This document shows, in pieces, positions 49,441 through 58,406 of a stretch of 64,000 bases of DNA. The position numbers and the translations under genes were made by a program. Position 1 is the first letter of the stretch. Every line of letters begins with the position of its first letter. The notes under the pieces were generated by a model that was given only the letters and a program-made list of their open reading frames with translations, was not told where the DNA came from and did no database searches. The DNA is taken from NCBI RefSeq assembly GCF_008635795.1, contig NZ_VWRQ01000001.1, forward strand, positions 186,001 to 250,000, given 5' to 3'. Source of the DNA: Paenibacillus tepidiphilus. GTDB lineage: Bacteria > Bacillota > Bacilli > Paenibacillales > Paenibacillaceae.

Positions 49441-50205
49441 TCAGAACGCAAGCTTGTGGCCGTTCTTGGCCTGCTGCGTATCGGAGAGGCCAATCAGCTC
49501 CGAGACGGTGACGAAACGGTAGCCCTGCCGGGTCAGCTCGGGCAAAATAATGGTCAAAGCTTCCCTTGTCTGCGACTGCCCGTAGACATGGTCGTGGAAC
49601 AGCACAATGTCACCGCTGCGGGCGTTGCGGATTACCCTTTGGGAGATGCTCCAGACCCCCGGCCGGTTCCAGTCACGGGTATCCTGATGCCAGGACCAGA
49701 GCACCGGCTTAAGCCCCAGTGCGTTGGATACCTCCACCAGCGCCTCATCGTACATTCCGCCGGGGGGCCGGAACAGTCTGCTGTGTCTCCCGGTTATTTT
49801 GACAATTTCATTCTCTGTAAGCACCAGCTCCTCGGCGACCTGCCTTTTGGAAATCGGGGGCTTAAAGTAGATATGATTATAAGTATGGTTCGCCAGCTCA
49901 TGTCCTTCGCGGACGACGCGCCGGGCAATATCCGGATAGGCCTCAAGGCGTTTGCCGATGGCGAAGAAGGTGCATTTGGCCTCATATTCACGCAGCACGT
50001 CGAGAATCTGCGCGGTCTCCGCCGGATCGGGCCCATCGTCGAAGGTCAGTGCGATGACTTTCTGGTCGGTGGCGACCTCCCAGATCATGTCTCCCCGTTG
50101 CTCATAATAGTTACGGTTCTTCGCGTTCGGCTCAGCCTGTGCGCCGCTTGCCAGTCCGAAGCCCAGTGCAAGTGTCAGACATGTGATTCTCCAGTATGCA
50201 TTCAT
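49441..50205 (-). CDS. Polysaccharide deacetylase (CE4)
   Basis: ATG 50205 follows GGAGTG, about 10 nt away. The 254-aa protein has a signal peptide (about 1-24, cut near AQA-E) and a NodB domain with TFDDGPD (catalytic base and metal Asp), HELANHTYNH (metal His pair), RLFRPPGGMYDEAL, WSWHQDTRDWNRPG and IVLFHDH, all five CE4 motifs. It removes acetyl groups from N-acetylglucosamine residues of peptidoglycan, chitin or another polymer at the cell surface. It is divergent from dgt by 163 bp. Relatives in Bacillus (PdaA/B-type) act in the cortex or wall; the substrate here is not decided by sequence. Confidence 0.93.
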   Translation of the reverse strand: MNAYWRITCLTLALGFGLASGAQAEPNAKNRNYYEQRGDMIWEVATDQKVIALTFDDGPDPAETAQILDVLREYEAKCTFFAIGKRLEAYPDIARRVVREGHELANHTYNHIYFKPPISKRQVAEELVLTENEIVKITGRHSRLFRPPGGMYDEALVEVSNALGLKPVLWSWHQDTRDWNRPGVWSISQRVIRNARSGDIVLFHDHVYGQSQTREALTIILPELTRQGYRFVTVSELIGLSDTQQAKNGHKLAF

Positions 50206-50368
50206 CGGATAAGTTCACTCCAGACGGTTCCTGATATAGTGGGTCTAGGCCGCTTTGGTATAGGATGCGCCAGCGCCCAAGACAAATATTCACCCGTTTC
50301 GGTCCGTCTGAAAATGGCTTATAATGAAATACTAAATAAACCAAGCGATGGAGACAGGGGTGGCGGAG

Positions 50369-51778
50369 ATGACACTTAGCGAAAAAAGAGAACACCGGCA
50401 GTATCCGGAGATTACCCGCCTCGAAACCTCAAGAGCCGTCTATGAGCGCGACTACTCGCGGCTGATCCATTCACCGACCTTCCGCCGGCTGCAGGGCAAA
50501 TCCCAGGTATTCGGCGCAGGAACCGGCGATTATTACCGGACGCGGCTGACCCACTCGCTGGAGGTGGCGCAAATCGCCCGTGAGGCGGCCAAGAGCCTGC
50601 TGCGTGCTTATCCTGAAGTAGAAACAGGCCTTGCGGATAATCCCGGACTCGTCATTGATCCGGAGGTGGTGGAATGTGCGGCGATAGCCCATGATTTCGG
50701 GCATCCTCCGTTCGGACATAAAGGCGAAGAGGTGCTGGATAACATCCTGGAACAGCTGGTCGTCAAGAAGGCGGAGGAGGAGGCGCTGAAATCGGGCGCT
50801 GGACCGGTCCAGCGGTTGACCATTCAAGAGAGCCTGAAGCGGCAGTACGAGCATTTTGAAGGGAATGCCCACAACTTCCGTCTGATCATGTTCCTGGAGA
50901 AACGGGAGAATATCGACGGGCTTAATCTCTCCGATGCTGTACTGCTGGGGATCAATAAGTATCCTTTTCCCGGTACTGTGCTTAAGAAAGGGATGTACCT
51001 GCATGAATGGGAATATATTTCGCAGATCCGTAAAGACTGGGGCATACCGGATGGGAAAAAGACGCTGGAAGCCCAGCTGATGGACCTGTGTGACGACATC
51101 GCCTACTCGGCCCATGATCTGGAGGATGGCATTAAAGCGGGGAAGATCGAGGTGCATGAGCATTTCATGCATGATGCCCATACCGAGCGTATGATTGTCG
51201 AGAAGATTACTACACTGGAGGATTTCTTCTGGAAAGGCTGGAAGCCGGAGGCGATACAGCCCAAGGTCCGGGAAGTGCTCAGCTCGTTCCTGAAGGTCTG
51301 GAAGGAGAAAATGCCGACCTGTGAGAATGATTACTCCCGCACCCGCCGCGAGGTCAAGGCATACTGGGTCAGCACCTTTGTCACGAGCCTCGGGGTCGTT
51401 GAGGACGGAGACTGGAAGAAGGTCACCTTCGTCAAGGATGGCCAAGAGGATGAGGACATGCTGCGGACCGTCAGCGTGCTGAAGAGCTTCGCCTGGGTGA
51501 CGATGATCCGCGACTTGCGCGTGCAGCGCCTGCAGAAACGGAGTGAGTGGATCTTGCGGCGGCTGTGGGCGGCATTCCTTGATCCGGAGACCTCCAAGGC
51601 GATTATTCCGAGCGACTGGCTGCAGCGCTTTGAGAAGGACCAGCGGAAGGCAAAGCCGATCTGGACCTGGGAGCATATGGTGATCGATTACATCGCAGGA
51701 ATGACAGATGCTTTTGCCGAGAAAATATACAATGAGCTATACGGCCTGAAAGTGGGCTCCATTTATGATCTGGATTAA
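50369..51778 (+). CDS. dgt: Deoxyguanosinetriphosphate triphosphohydrolase-like protein
   Basis: I prefer ATG 50369 (MTLSEKREHRQYPEITRLE) since GGGGTGG is upstream; ATG 50348 has no site. The 469-aa HD-domain protein shows RDYSRLIHSPTFRRLQGKSQVFGAG, TRLTHSLEVAQIAREAAKSLL, IAHDFGHPPFGHKGE (His-Asp metal pair) and MDLCDDIAYSAHDLEDGIKAG, the typical dGTPase order. The reaction releases tripolyphosphate from dGTP or other dNTPs, adjusting the deoxynucleotide pool. Length and motif order match the Dgt type found in Gram-positive bacteria. It is a single-gene unit closed by a strong terminator. Confidence 0.93.
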   Translation: MTLSEKREHRQYPEITRLETSRAVYERDYSRLIHSPTFRRLQGKSQVFGAGTGDYYRTRLTHSLEVAQIAREAAKSLLRAYPEVETGLADNPGLVIDPEVVECAAIAHDFGHPPFGHKGEEVLDNILEQLVVKKAEEEALKSGAGPVQRLTIQESLKRQYEHFEGNAHNFRLIMFLEKRENIDGLNLSDAVLLGINKYPFPGTVLKKGMYLHEWEYISQIRKDWGIPDGKKTLEAQLMDLCDDIAYSAHDLEDGIKAGKIEVHEHFMHDAHTERMIVEKITTLEDFFWKGWKPEAIQPKVREVLSSFLKVWKEKMPTCENDYSRTRREVKAYWVSTFVTSLGVVEDGDWKKVTFVKDGQEDEDMLRTVSVLKSFAWVTMIRDLRVQRLQKRSEWILRRLWAAFLDPETSKAIIPSDWLQRFEKDQRKAKPIWTWEHMVIDYIAGMTDAFAEKIYNELYGLKVGSIYDLD

Positions 51779-51788
51779 AGGCTAATTA

Positions 51789-51830
51789 ACGGCAAGCTGA
51801 CCTCGCGGGGAGGTTCAGCTTGCCGTTTTT
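51789..51830 (+). terminator. Rho-independent terminator of dgt
   Basis: ACGGCAAGCTGACCTC-GCGG-GGAGGTTCAGCTTGCCGT, long stem with one bulged T, then TTTTT. Confidence 0.93.
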
Positions 51831-52215
51831 CTGGTGTTTGGTTTGGAATAATGGGGTTGGTTTTGGATTTATGGTCTTCTGTTTAGATTATTTGTTATTA
51901 TTTTGTTATTATAAATGTATGACTTATTCCGGACTGAAATATTGAATTTCTAATGGGTTTAATCCGGTTATAACCCTGATATTCCTTGATATATTTGCAT
52001 GAATAGCGGGCCTGATCTAAATTTGAAGGTATGGGTTTGAGGCGAGAGTGAAGGCTTTGGGAGAAAATAATTAATATTTGTTATTGTTATTAGTTATTAA
52101 TAATGCTAATATTGTCTTGGAATTATTAGCTGGATTATATTGGCCGGGAGGGATGCGGAAATCAAGCTGTACCCAACAAACTGAAAGCCCTTACAAATAA
52201 AAGGAGGTTGAGTTA
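51831..52215 (+). promoter_or_regulatory. AT-rich upstream region of the SLH-GH26 gene with cre-like site
   Basis: No gene is present. The stretch is strongly AT-rich, with TTATT-type short repeats at about 51886-51915 and 52072-52110. Near its end, TGAAAGCCCTTACA at 52182-52195 fits the catabolite-responsive element TGNNANCGNTNNCA except for C in place of the central G. It is placed only about 6 bp before the ribosome binding site AAGGAGG, where CcpA binding would block transcription (inference). No near-consensus promoter is evident. Confidence 0.45.
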
Positions 52216-55200
52216 GTGAAGAAAAAGAGCTTCAAGCAAGGTTTATTGCTGCTGCTGATCGGCATTATGATTATCTCAACGGCTGCGCCTACACTTGCCG
52301 CAAGCCGGCTGCCGGAGAAGCTGGAGGGCCACTGGGCAGAGGAGGCTATAGCCAAATGGATGCAAAACGGAGTAGTCCAGGGCTATCCGGACGGCTCATT
52401 TAAGCCGGACCGTGCGGTTACCCGGGCGGAGCTGACTGCTATTATTAACAAAATGTTTGGCTTCAGCCTTCCGGCCAGTACACCGTTCGCCGATGTGCCG
52501 CAGGATGCCTGGTATGCGAAGGATCTGGCGGTGGCGAAGCAGGCCGGCTATTACAAGGGATATCCCGGCAATGAAGCGAAAGCGGATACAGCTGTTACCC
52601 GGCAGGACGCTGCTGCGCTCTTGGCCGCGGTATTCTCGCTGAATCCGGCCACGGGTGCCGGTAAGGCTGCTTTTACAGACAGTGCTTCCATCAGCGACTA
52701 CGCGCTGGAACCCATCCAGGCGCTGTCCGGAATCCTGAACGGTTACCCGGACGGCAGCTTCCGGCCGGAGCGGCAAATTACCCGGGCAGAGACGGTAAGC
52801 ATTCTGGATCGGCTGGTCAGCCGCTTTTACAATCAGTCCGGAACGTTCACCGCCGGTGATATCGCCGGCAATGCTCTGGTGTCCCGCAGCGGGGTGACAC
52901 TGCAGAACGGTTCAATCTCAGGCCGTCTGTATTTGGCTCCGGGCATCGGGGACGGCGATGCTGTGGTCAGTCAAGTGAGCGTGCAGGGAGCCGTATACGT
53001 TCAGGGCGGAGGCGGCAGCTCTATTCATTTTCAGGAGGCAAAGCTGAATCAGGTTCAGGTGAACCGCCTGGACGGCAAGGTCCGCGTGGTGCTGGAAGGA
53101 AAGACAGAGGTTACCCGTCTTCATATTGTAAGCGCTTCTATCTTGGATCTGGGTACAAATGCTGTCATCAGTGAGCTTCTGGTGGACAGCGGGGCGGAAG
53201 GTACAGTCGTTACCGGCAAGGGCGAAATTAAACGGCTGGAGATCAAGTCGGCGGTTACCCTGAACGGACGGCTGCTGGCTCCGGGGGTATACGCTGTAAG
53301 AAACGGGGACATTGCCGGCAGCGGGACCGTGATTTCTGCCGGAACCGGTAATACCGGCGGTGGCAATTCCGGTGGCGGCGACGGCGGACAGACCGTCGTT
53401 AAGACTGTATACATTGCCGATGCCGAGGCCACTCCTGCAACCCGTTCACTGCTGGCCTATCTTGGAGAAATGAGCGGCAAGCAGATCATGTTCGGCCATC
53501 AGCATGATACGACGGTGTCCATCTCCGGCAAGGATGAGAACGGCAAGGTGATTTCCGACGTTTACGGGGCAACCGGCGATTATCCGGCCGTATTCGGCTG
53601 GGATACCCTTAGCCTGGACGGGTACGAAACACCTCCGGGGGTGGCCGGAGACTATGAAGCCAGCCGGGAAGGACTCAGCGCGGCTATGAAAGAAGCGTAT
53701 GAGCTGGGCGGTATCGTAACGCTGAGTACGCATCCGTATAATTTTGCGACCGGCGGCAGCTTCAATGATACGAGCAACACCAAAGGGGCCACCTCCTCGG
53801 TGGTGACACGGATTCTTCCCGGCGGGGACAAGAATGCCGATTTCAATGCGTATCTGGACCGGATTGCGGATTTCGCGAACCATCTGCAGGATGATGAAAG
53901 TGAGCTGATTCCGGTGCTGTTCCGCCCGTTCCATGAGCAGAACGGCAGCTGGTTCTGGTGGGGGGCAGGCACCACAACCAAAAGCGAATATGCCACGCTG
54001 TACCGTTATACGGTAGAGTATTTGCGCGACATTAAGGGCGTGCACAACTTCCTGTATGTATTCTCTCCGAACGGTTCGTTCGGCGGCAATGAAAGCGAGT
54101 ATTTGAATACCTATCCGGGCGATGCCTATGTGGATATTCTCGGTATGGACCAATATGACAGCAAGGACAATGCCGGGTCGCAAGGCTTCCTGGACGGTCT
54201 GGTGAAGGATCTGAACATGATCTCGAAGCTTGCTTCGGCCAAGAATAAGATTGTTACACTGTCGGAGTACGGTTACAGCGCCGCCGGCATGAAGACCACC
54301 GGCAACAATGAGCTGGAATGGTTCACCAAGGTACTGAACGCAATCAAGGCCGATCCGGATGCGTCCAGAATCTCCTATATGCTGACCTGGGCCAACTTCG
54401 GCGAAGGCAATAATCTGTATGTGCCTTACAAGAACGTGCCAAACAAAGCGGACCACGAGCTTTTGCCGGATTTTGTCCGTTACTACAATGATCCGTTCAC
54501 TGCCTTTGCCGGTGAGGTGAAGGAAGACAATAAGTATAACCGCGAAGTGAAGGCAGGCGTCAAAGAACCGCTGCTGCATATTGTGACACCGACGGATATC
54601 GGTACGGTCACCGCGGCAGAGACGGTCATCCGGGCAAAGGTGAGCGGTGTAACTCCGGATAAAGTCGTGTTCAGTGTCGGTGGGTCCGATGTAGAGACGG
54701 CAATGACCTTGGGCGCAGACGGATATTATTCGGCAGTCTGGAAGCCGGAGGCCGCACTGAACGGAACCTCCGTGGACATCGCTGTGAAGGCATACAGAAC
54801 AGAGGCTGCTCCGCTTAGCGACAGCGTTACTGTGTTTGTGAAGATCGGCGAGGTACCGCTGCTGGAGCTGGGCTTTGATACAGCCGATGAGCTGCGGTTC
54901 ATCCAAAATAACGGAACGTGGTCAGGACTCGCCGGCAATGGCGACACCATCAAGACGGAATTACGGCACGCTGATGTAGGTGGAAACGGCAAGCTGGATA
55001 TTCATGTTACCGCCGGACTGGATGCCGCCGATACCTGGCAGGAGCTCAAATTGCAGCTTACTCCAGAGGCGCTGCAAGGTGTCGACCTTGCCAAGGCAGG
55101 CCGTGTGAAGCTGGATGTGCTGATCCCTGCAAATGCGCTGGATACGGACGACAGCGCCGCACTGCGCACCGTGGTCCAGCTGCCGGATGACTGGAATACC

Positions 55201-56523
55201 AAATATGGCATGGATTCCAGCTACAAGAAGCTGTCCGAACTGGAGAAGGTAGGCATTGAAGGTACAGAATACTACCGGTATGCAGCGGCAGTCGAGCTTA
55301 GTGATTCTGCGTTAACGGCGGCGGCAAAAGGACTGGCGGTGTCGATTGTGGGCAGCGGTCTGGCTTCTGCAGGTGAACTGCCTGTCTATGTGGACAATAT
55401 CGGAGTGTACAATGTATATACGGCACCGGTAGCGGATAACGCGCTGGTCGATGACTTTGAGAGCTACGGCGCAAGTAACGACGCTTTGCAGGCCAAATAT
55501 CCCAAGGCCGGCGGAGACGACATCGCAGCAAGCTTGAGCGCTGACCGCAAAGCCGGCGGCAAGTATGGCATGAAGCTGGACTACAATCTGGGCGCAGCCG
55601 GATATGCGGGAATCGGCAAGAATCTCGGCTCCCTCGACTGGTCGGATTATAACGCCGTCAGCATGTGGATCGCCTCCGAAGGAGACGCAAGCTACGCGGA
55701 AACGGGAGCGCCGCTGAAGCTGGTGGTGCAGCTGGTGATCGACGGGATTTATCTGGAGGCCTATCCGCAAATTGCTCCGGACAGCGAAGGCAGAGTTGTG
55801 TTTGCCTTGAAGGATCTGACCGAAATGAGCTGGGGGGCAAGCGGTCCGCTGACCCTGGAGAAGCTGGAGAAAGTCCAGAGCTTCAAGCTGTACATTAATT
55901 CGATGGATGGCCAGGCGCATGAGGGAACGCTGTTCTTTGACGATATTCAGGCGGTGTATGATCCTTCGCTGCCTGATTTCTCCGGGGGAAATGAAGGTCC
56001 GCAGCCTCATGAGCCGGGTGTTCTGTATCCGTTCAAGAGCGTAGACGACATCGCGGGCTGGACGGCAGAGAACGGCAGCACTGCCAATGCCGGAGCGGTT
56101 GAATACTCCGGTGAAGAACAGGCGGCTGCCGTACCTTTCGAGCTGAAGGCCGGGGGCTCGTTCGAGCTTGGCGTGTATCCTTCCGGGCTTAACCTCAGCG
56201 GGCTGGAGACTCTGAGCGCCAAGGTCAAGCTGTCGGCCGGATCGGCCAAGGCCCGGCTGTTCATCAAGACAGCCGGCTGGAAGTGGAGCGACAGCGGCAC
56301 ACCGGTCACCATCGATTCCGGCGGCTACACGACCTTGTCGATTTCGCTGCCGGCCGCTGCTGCGGCGGAAGGCGTGGACCTGTCGAGCGTACTGAGCATC
56401 GGCATCAAGGTCGAAGAGATTGCCGGTGGTGAAGGGACCGCCAAGCTGTACCTGCAGGAGGTGGCGCTTGCCGCTGCCGCGCCGGAGATCAGCTATCGGT
56501 TTGAGAATGGAGCAGAGGACTGA
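52216..56523 (+). CDS. SLH-anchored multidomain GH26 beta-mannanase, C-terminus probably frameshifted
   Basis: GTG 52216 follows AAGGAGG. The 1435-aa protein has a signal peptide (about 1-29), three SLH motifs (about 34-75, 92-137, 150-200; GHWAEEAIAKWMQNGVVQGYPDGSFKPDRAVTRAEL is the clearest) that bind the pyruvylated wall polymer, a beta-rich region (210-375), a Gly-rich linker (376-393), and a GH26 domain (about 395-770) with acid/base Glu574 (FRPFHEQNGSWFWW) and nucleophile Glu684 (TLSEYGYSAAG). Behind it are an Ig-like domain (about 790-875) and at least three jelly-roll carbohydrate-binding modules (about 880-1075, 1080-1255, 1265-1425). The frame stops at FENGAED, while 17 further residues of a module's last strand continue in another frame. 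Predicted role: cell-surface mannan degradation. Confidence 0.92.
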   Translation: MKKKSFKQGLLLLLIGIMIISTAAPTLAASRLPEKLEGHWAEEAIAKWMQNGVVQGYPDGSFKPDRAVTRAELTAIINKMFGFSLPASTPFADVPQDAWYAKDLAVAKQAGYYKGYPGNEAKADTAVTRQDAAALLAAVFSLNPATGAGKAAFTDSASISDYALEPIQALSGILNGYPDGSFRPERQITRAETVSILDRLVSRFYNQSGTFTAGDIAGNALVSRSGVTLQNGSISGRLYLAPGIGDGDAVVSQVSVQGAVYVQGGGGSSIHFQEAKLNQVQVNRLDGKVRVVLEGKTEVTRLHIVSASILDLGTNAVISELLVDSGAEGTVVTGKGEIKRLEIKSAVTLNGRLLAPGVYAVRNGDIAGSGTVISAGTGNTGGGNSGGGDGGQTVVKTVYIADAEATPATRSLLAYLGEMSGKQIMFGHQHDTTVSISGKDENGKVISDVYGATGDYPAVFGWDTLSLDGYETPPGVAGDYEASREGLSAAMKEAYELGGIVTLSTHPYNFATGGSFNDTSNTKGATSSVVTRILPGGDKNADFNAYLDRIADFANHLQDDESELIPVLFRPFHEQNGSWFWWGAGTTTKSEYATLYRYTVEYLRDIKGVHNFLYVFSPNGSFGGNESEYLNTYPGDAYVDILGMDQYDSKDNAGSQGFLDGLVKDLNMISKLASAKNKIVTLSEYGYSAAGMKTTGNNELEWFTKVLNAIKADPDASRISYMLTWANFGEGNNLYVPYKNVPNKADHELLPDFVRYYNDPFTAFAGEVKEDNKYNREVKAGVKEPLLHIVTPTDIGTVTAAETVIRAKVSGVTPDKVVFSVGGSDVETAMTLGADGYYSAVWKPEAALNGTSVDIAVKAYRTEAAPLSDSVTVFVKIGEVPLLELGFDTADELRFIQNNGTWSGLAGNGDTIKTELRHADVGGNGKLDIHVTAGLDAADTWQELKLQLTPEALQGVDLAKAGRVKLDVLIPANALDTDDSAALRTVVQLPDDWNTKYGMDSSYKKLSELEKVGIEGTEYYRYAAAVELSDSALTAAAKGLAVSIVGSGLASAGELPVYVDNIGVYNVYTAPVADNALVDDFESYGASNDALQAKYPKAGGDDIAASLSADRKAGGKYGMKLDYNLGAAGYAGIGKNLGSLDWSDYNAVSMWIASEGDASYAETGAPLKLVVQLVIDGIYLEAYPQIAPDSEGRVVFALKDLTEMSWGASGPLTLEKLEKVQSFKLYINSMDGQAHEGTLFFDDIQAVYDPSLPDFSGGNEGPQPHEPGVLYPFKSVDDIAGWTAENGSTANAGAVEYSGEEQAAAVPFELKAGGSFELGVYPSGLNLSGLETLSAKVKLSAGSAKARLFIKTAGWKWSDSGTPVTIDSGGYTTLSISLPAAAAAEGVDLSSVLSIGIKVEEIAGGEGTAKLYLQEVALAAAAPEISYRFENGAED

Positions 56524-56572
56524 AGCCGGGACAACGACGGTATATGTCGATGATATCCAGGCCAGACCTTGA
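56519..56572 (+). pseudogene. Out-of-frame remnant of a carbohydrate-binding module
   Basis: In the frame one base behind the SLH-GH26 gene, codons from 56519 give TEAGTTTVYVDDIQARP and then TGA. The VYVDDIQA piece matches the final strands of the modules inside the same protein (LFFDDIQAVYD and LPVYVDNIGVY). The in-frame end EISYRFENGAED looks like the first strand of such a module, so its middle seems deleted and the ends joined out of frame. Confidence 0.65.
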
Positions 56573-56605
56573 GTATGGCGATAAGCGTAAAGTGACTTGA
56601 AATGA

Positions 56606-56643
56606 CAAAAGAGGGACCCGCAATGGTGCGGGTCCCTCTTTTG
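56606..56643. terminator. Bidirectional terminator
   Basis: CAAAAGAGGGACCCGC-AATG-GTGCGGGTCCCTCTTTTG: perfect stem with A-run on the left and T-run on the right, serving the SLH-GH26 gene and the convergent dehydrogenase gene. Confidence 0.92.
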
Positions 56644-56659
56644 TTGGCCTTCGCACATA

Positions 56660-57616
56660 TCAATACTGGCGCGAGTAGTCAACCACATTGTGAGAAGGGT
56701 TGCCTTCCTTCAGATAAGAGGCCATATTCTTGTTGAAGATTTCGATGATTCTGTCAGCATAACGGTCCGTTGATCCCGCGCAATGCGGAGTGATCACGAC
56801 CTGCTCCATAGCCCACAGCGGATGGTTCTCCGGCAGCGGTTCGGCTTCAAAGACATCGAGTCCCGCTCCGGCCAGCCGGCCGCTGTCCAGTGCGGCGATC
56901 AGTGCTTCTGTATCGGTGGTGGCCCCGCGGCCGATATTGATATAATAGGAGCCTTCCTTGCAGGCGGAGAAGATCGCTTCGTTAAATAACCCGCGTGTCT
57001 CATCGGTCAGCGGCAGTGTATTGATGATGAAATCGGCTTCCTTCACGGCCTGCTCCAGAGCGCCGGTCTTGCGGACATCGTCGAAGCCTTCCACCGGCTT
57101 GCCGGAGCGGCTGACGCCCAGCGTCTTCATCCGGAATGCCTTGGCAATGCGGGCGGTTTCCGCGCCGATGGAGCCGGTTCCGCAGATGAGCGCCGTCTTG
57201 CCGGTCAGCTCGGTCAGCTTCAGATCCGGCTGCCAGATCCGCTGCTGCTGATTGCGCAGCGCGGTGTGCATGCTGCGGGTGAACAGGAGCATGAAGCTGA
57301 AAATCACCGCAGTGATCGGTTCGGCATGGACGCCGCTGGCATTGGTCAGCGCAATCCCGCGCTCTTCAAGACGGTCAAGCGGAAGCTTCTCCACGCCGGC
57401 CGACCAGGTCTGCACCCAGCGGAGCGCGGAATCGGGGGCAAGCAGCGCGTCAGCGCCGTTTTTACTCCAGCCGATTACAATTTCAGCCTGCTTGAGCAGC
57501 TCAGGATCAGGGTTCTTGGTATTATCGAGGGTCAGCGAATAACCAGGGGCGGCGGCGAGGATGGAGTCCTTCTGGCTGGATGAAAGCGGCTGCAAACAAA
57601 CAATGGATTTCGTCAT
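56660..57616 (-). CDS. D-2-hydroxyacid dehydrogenase
   Basis: ATG 57616 follows CGGGAGGGAACC. The 318-aa protein has the family layout: a substrate domain split around an NAD-binding domain with GKTALICGTGSIGAETARIA, then DFIINTLPLTDETRGLFN, YYINIGRGATTDTEALIAAL (catalytic Arg), GAGLDVFEAEPLPENHPLW (Glu) and VVITPHCAGST (His). All three catalytic residues are present. It oxidises or reduces a small 2-hydroxy/2-oxo acid with NAD(P); the exact substrate (glycerate, glyoxylate, phosphoglycerate-like) is not readable. It is divergent from thpR by 101 bp. No pathway neighbour is next to it. Confidence 0.93.
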   Translation of the reverse strand: MTKSIVCLQPLSSSQKDSILAAAPGYSLTLDNTKNPDPELLKQAEIVIGWSKNGADALLAPDSALRWVQTWSAGVEKLPLDRLEERGIALTNASGVHAEPITAVIFSFMLLFTRSMHTALRNQQQRIWQPDLKLTELTGKTALICGTGSIGAETARIAKAFRMKTLGVSRSGKPVEGFDDVRKTGALEQAVKEADFIINTLPLTDETRGLFNEAIFSACKEGSYYINIGRGATTDTEALIAALDSGRLAGAGLDVFEAEPLPENHPLWAMEQVVITPHCAGSTDRYADRIIEIFNKNMASYLKEGNPSHNVVDYSRQY

Positions 57617-57717
57617 GACGGTTCCCTCCCGTGATATAATTTCGGCAATCAGTGAATCCTATAAATCCAATCCTGTAGAATAAGGATAACAAATCTGAGA
57701 GAAAAGGTGAAACCGAC

Positions 57718-58323
57718 ATGGAATATGCTGGTGCAGTGCGGGGGACGGAGCGCCTGTTTGTGGCGGTGAAGCTTCCGGAAACGCTTGGTGGAATGCTGGA
57801 AAAAGCCAGGAAGGAAGCGTCTTCCAAAGTGAAGTTTGCCAAATGGACACATTTTCAGGATTATCATATTACCCTCCAATTTCTGGGAGATACACCGGTG
57901 GAACAAATTCCGGCGCTGAAGGAGGCTTTGCGCGAGGCGGCAGCGGGACAGCAGCCGTTCGTGCTGGAGCTGGACCGCTGGGGGACATTTGGAGCCGGGA
58001 GTGCCCCGAGAGTGCTCTGGGCGGGGGTTTCCGGTGAGCTTGAGCGGCTGCATCAGCTTCAGCGGCGTGTTGTCGCGGCAACTGAACCGCTGGGCTTCAA
58101 GGCGGAAGCAAGAGCATACAATCCCCATATTACACTGGCCCGAAAATACAAGGACAAGCTGCCTTTTAACGAGTTAATATTGGAAGATTTAGGATGTAAA
58201 GCGAACCACACTGGGAACAATTGTTCGGAAAAGGACTGGACGGTGGACGGTTTTTTGTTGTATGCTACTAAAATGCATGCCATTCCTATGTATGAACCGA
58301 TCGAAAAATTGTTTTTTTTGTAA
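57718..58323 (+). CDS. thpR: RNA 2',3'-cyclic phosphodiesterase
   Basis: ATG 57718 follows AAAGGTG. The 201-aa protein is a two-histidine phosphoesterase: ERLFVAVKLPETL, first motif HITLQFLGDTP, and second motif HITLARKYKD. Both H-x-T-x elements are intact. It opens 2',3'-cyclic phosphate ends of RNA and was first described as a 2'-5' RNA ligase (LigT). It is a single gene between the dehydrogenase and a wall hydrolase gene. Length is normal for the family. Confidence 0.93.
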   Translation: MEYAGAVRGTERLFVAVKLPETLGGMLEKARKEASSKVKFAKWTHFQDYHITLQFLGDTPVEQIPALKEALREAAAGQQPFVLELDRWGTFGAGSAPRVLWAGVSGELERLHQLQRRVVAATEPLGFKAEARAYNPHITLARKYKDKLPFNELILEDLGCKANHTGNNCSEKDWTVDGFLLYATKMHAIPMYEPIEKLFFL

Positions 58324-58406
58324 GAAAAAATCCGCTGCGATAGTTTTCAAAGCTTCCCTTTTCGGTTACATACAGTAGGAGTGTGCCGTAAAATAGGAGG
58401 TAAATA

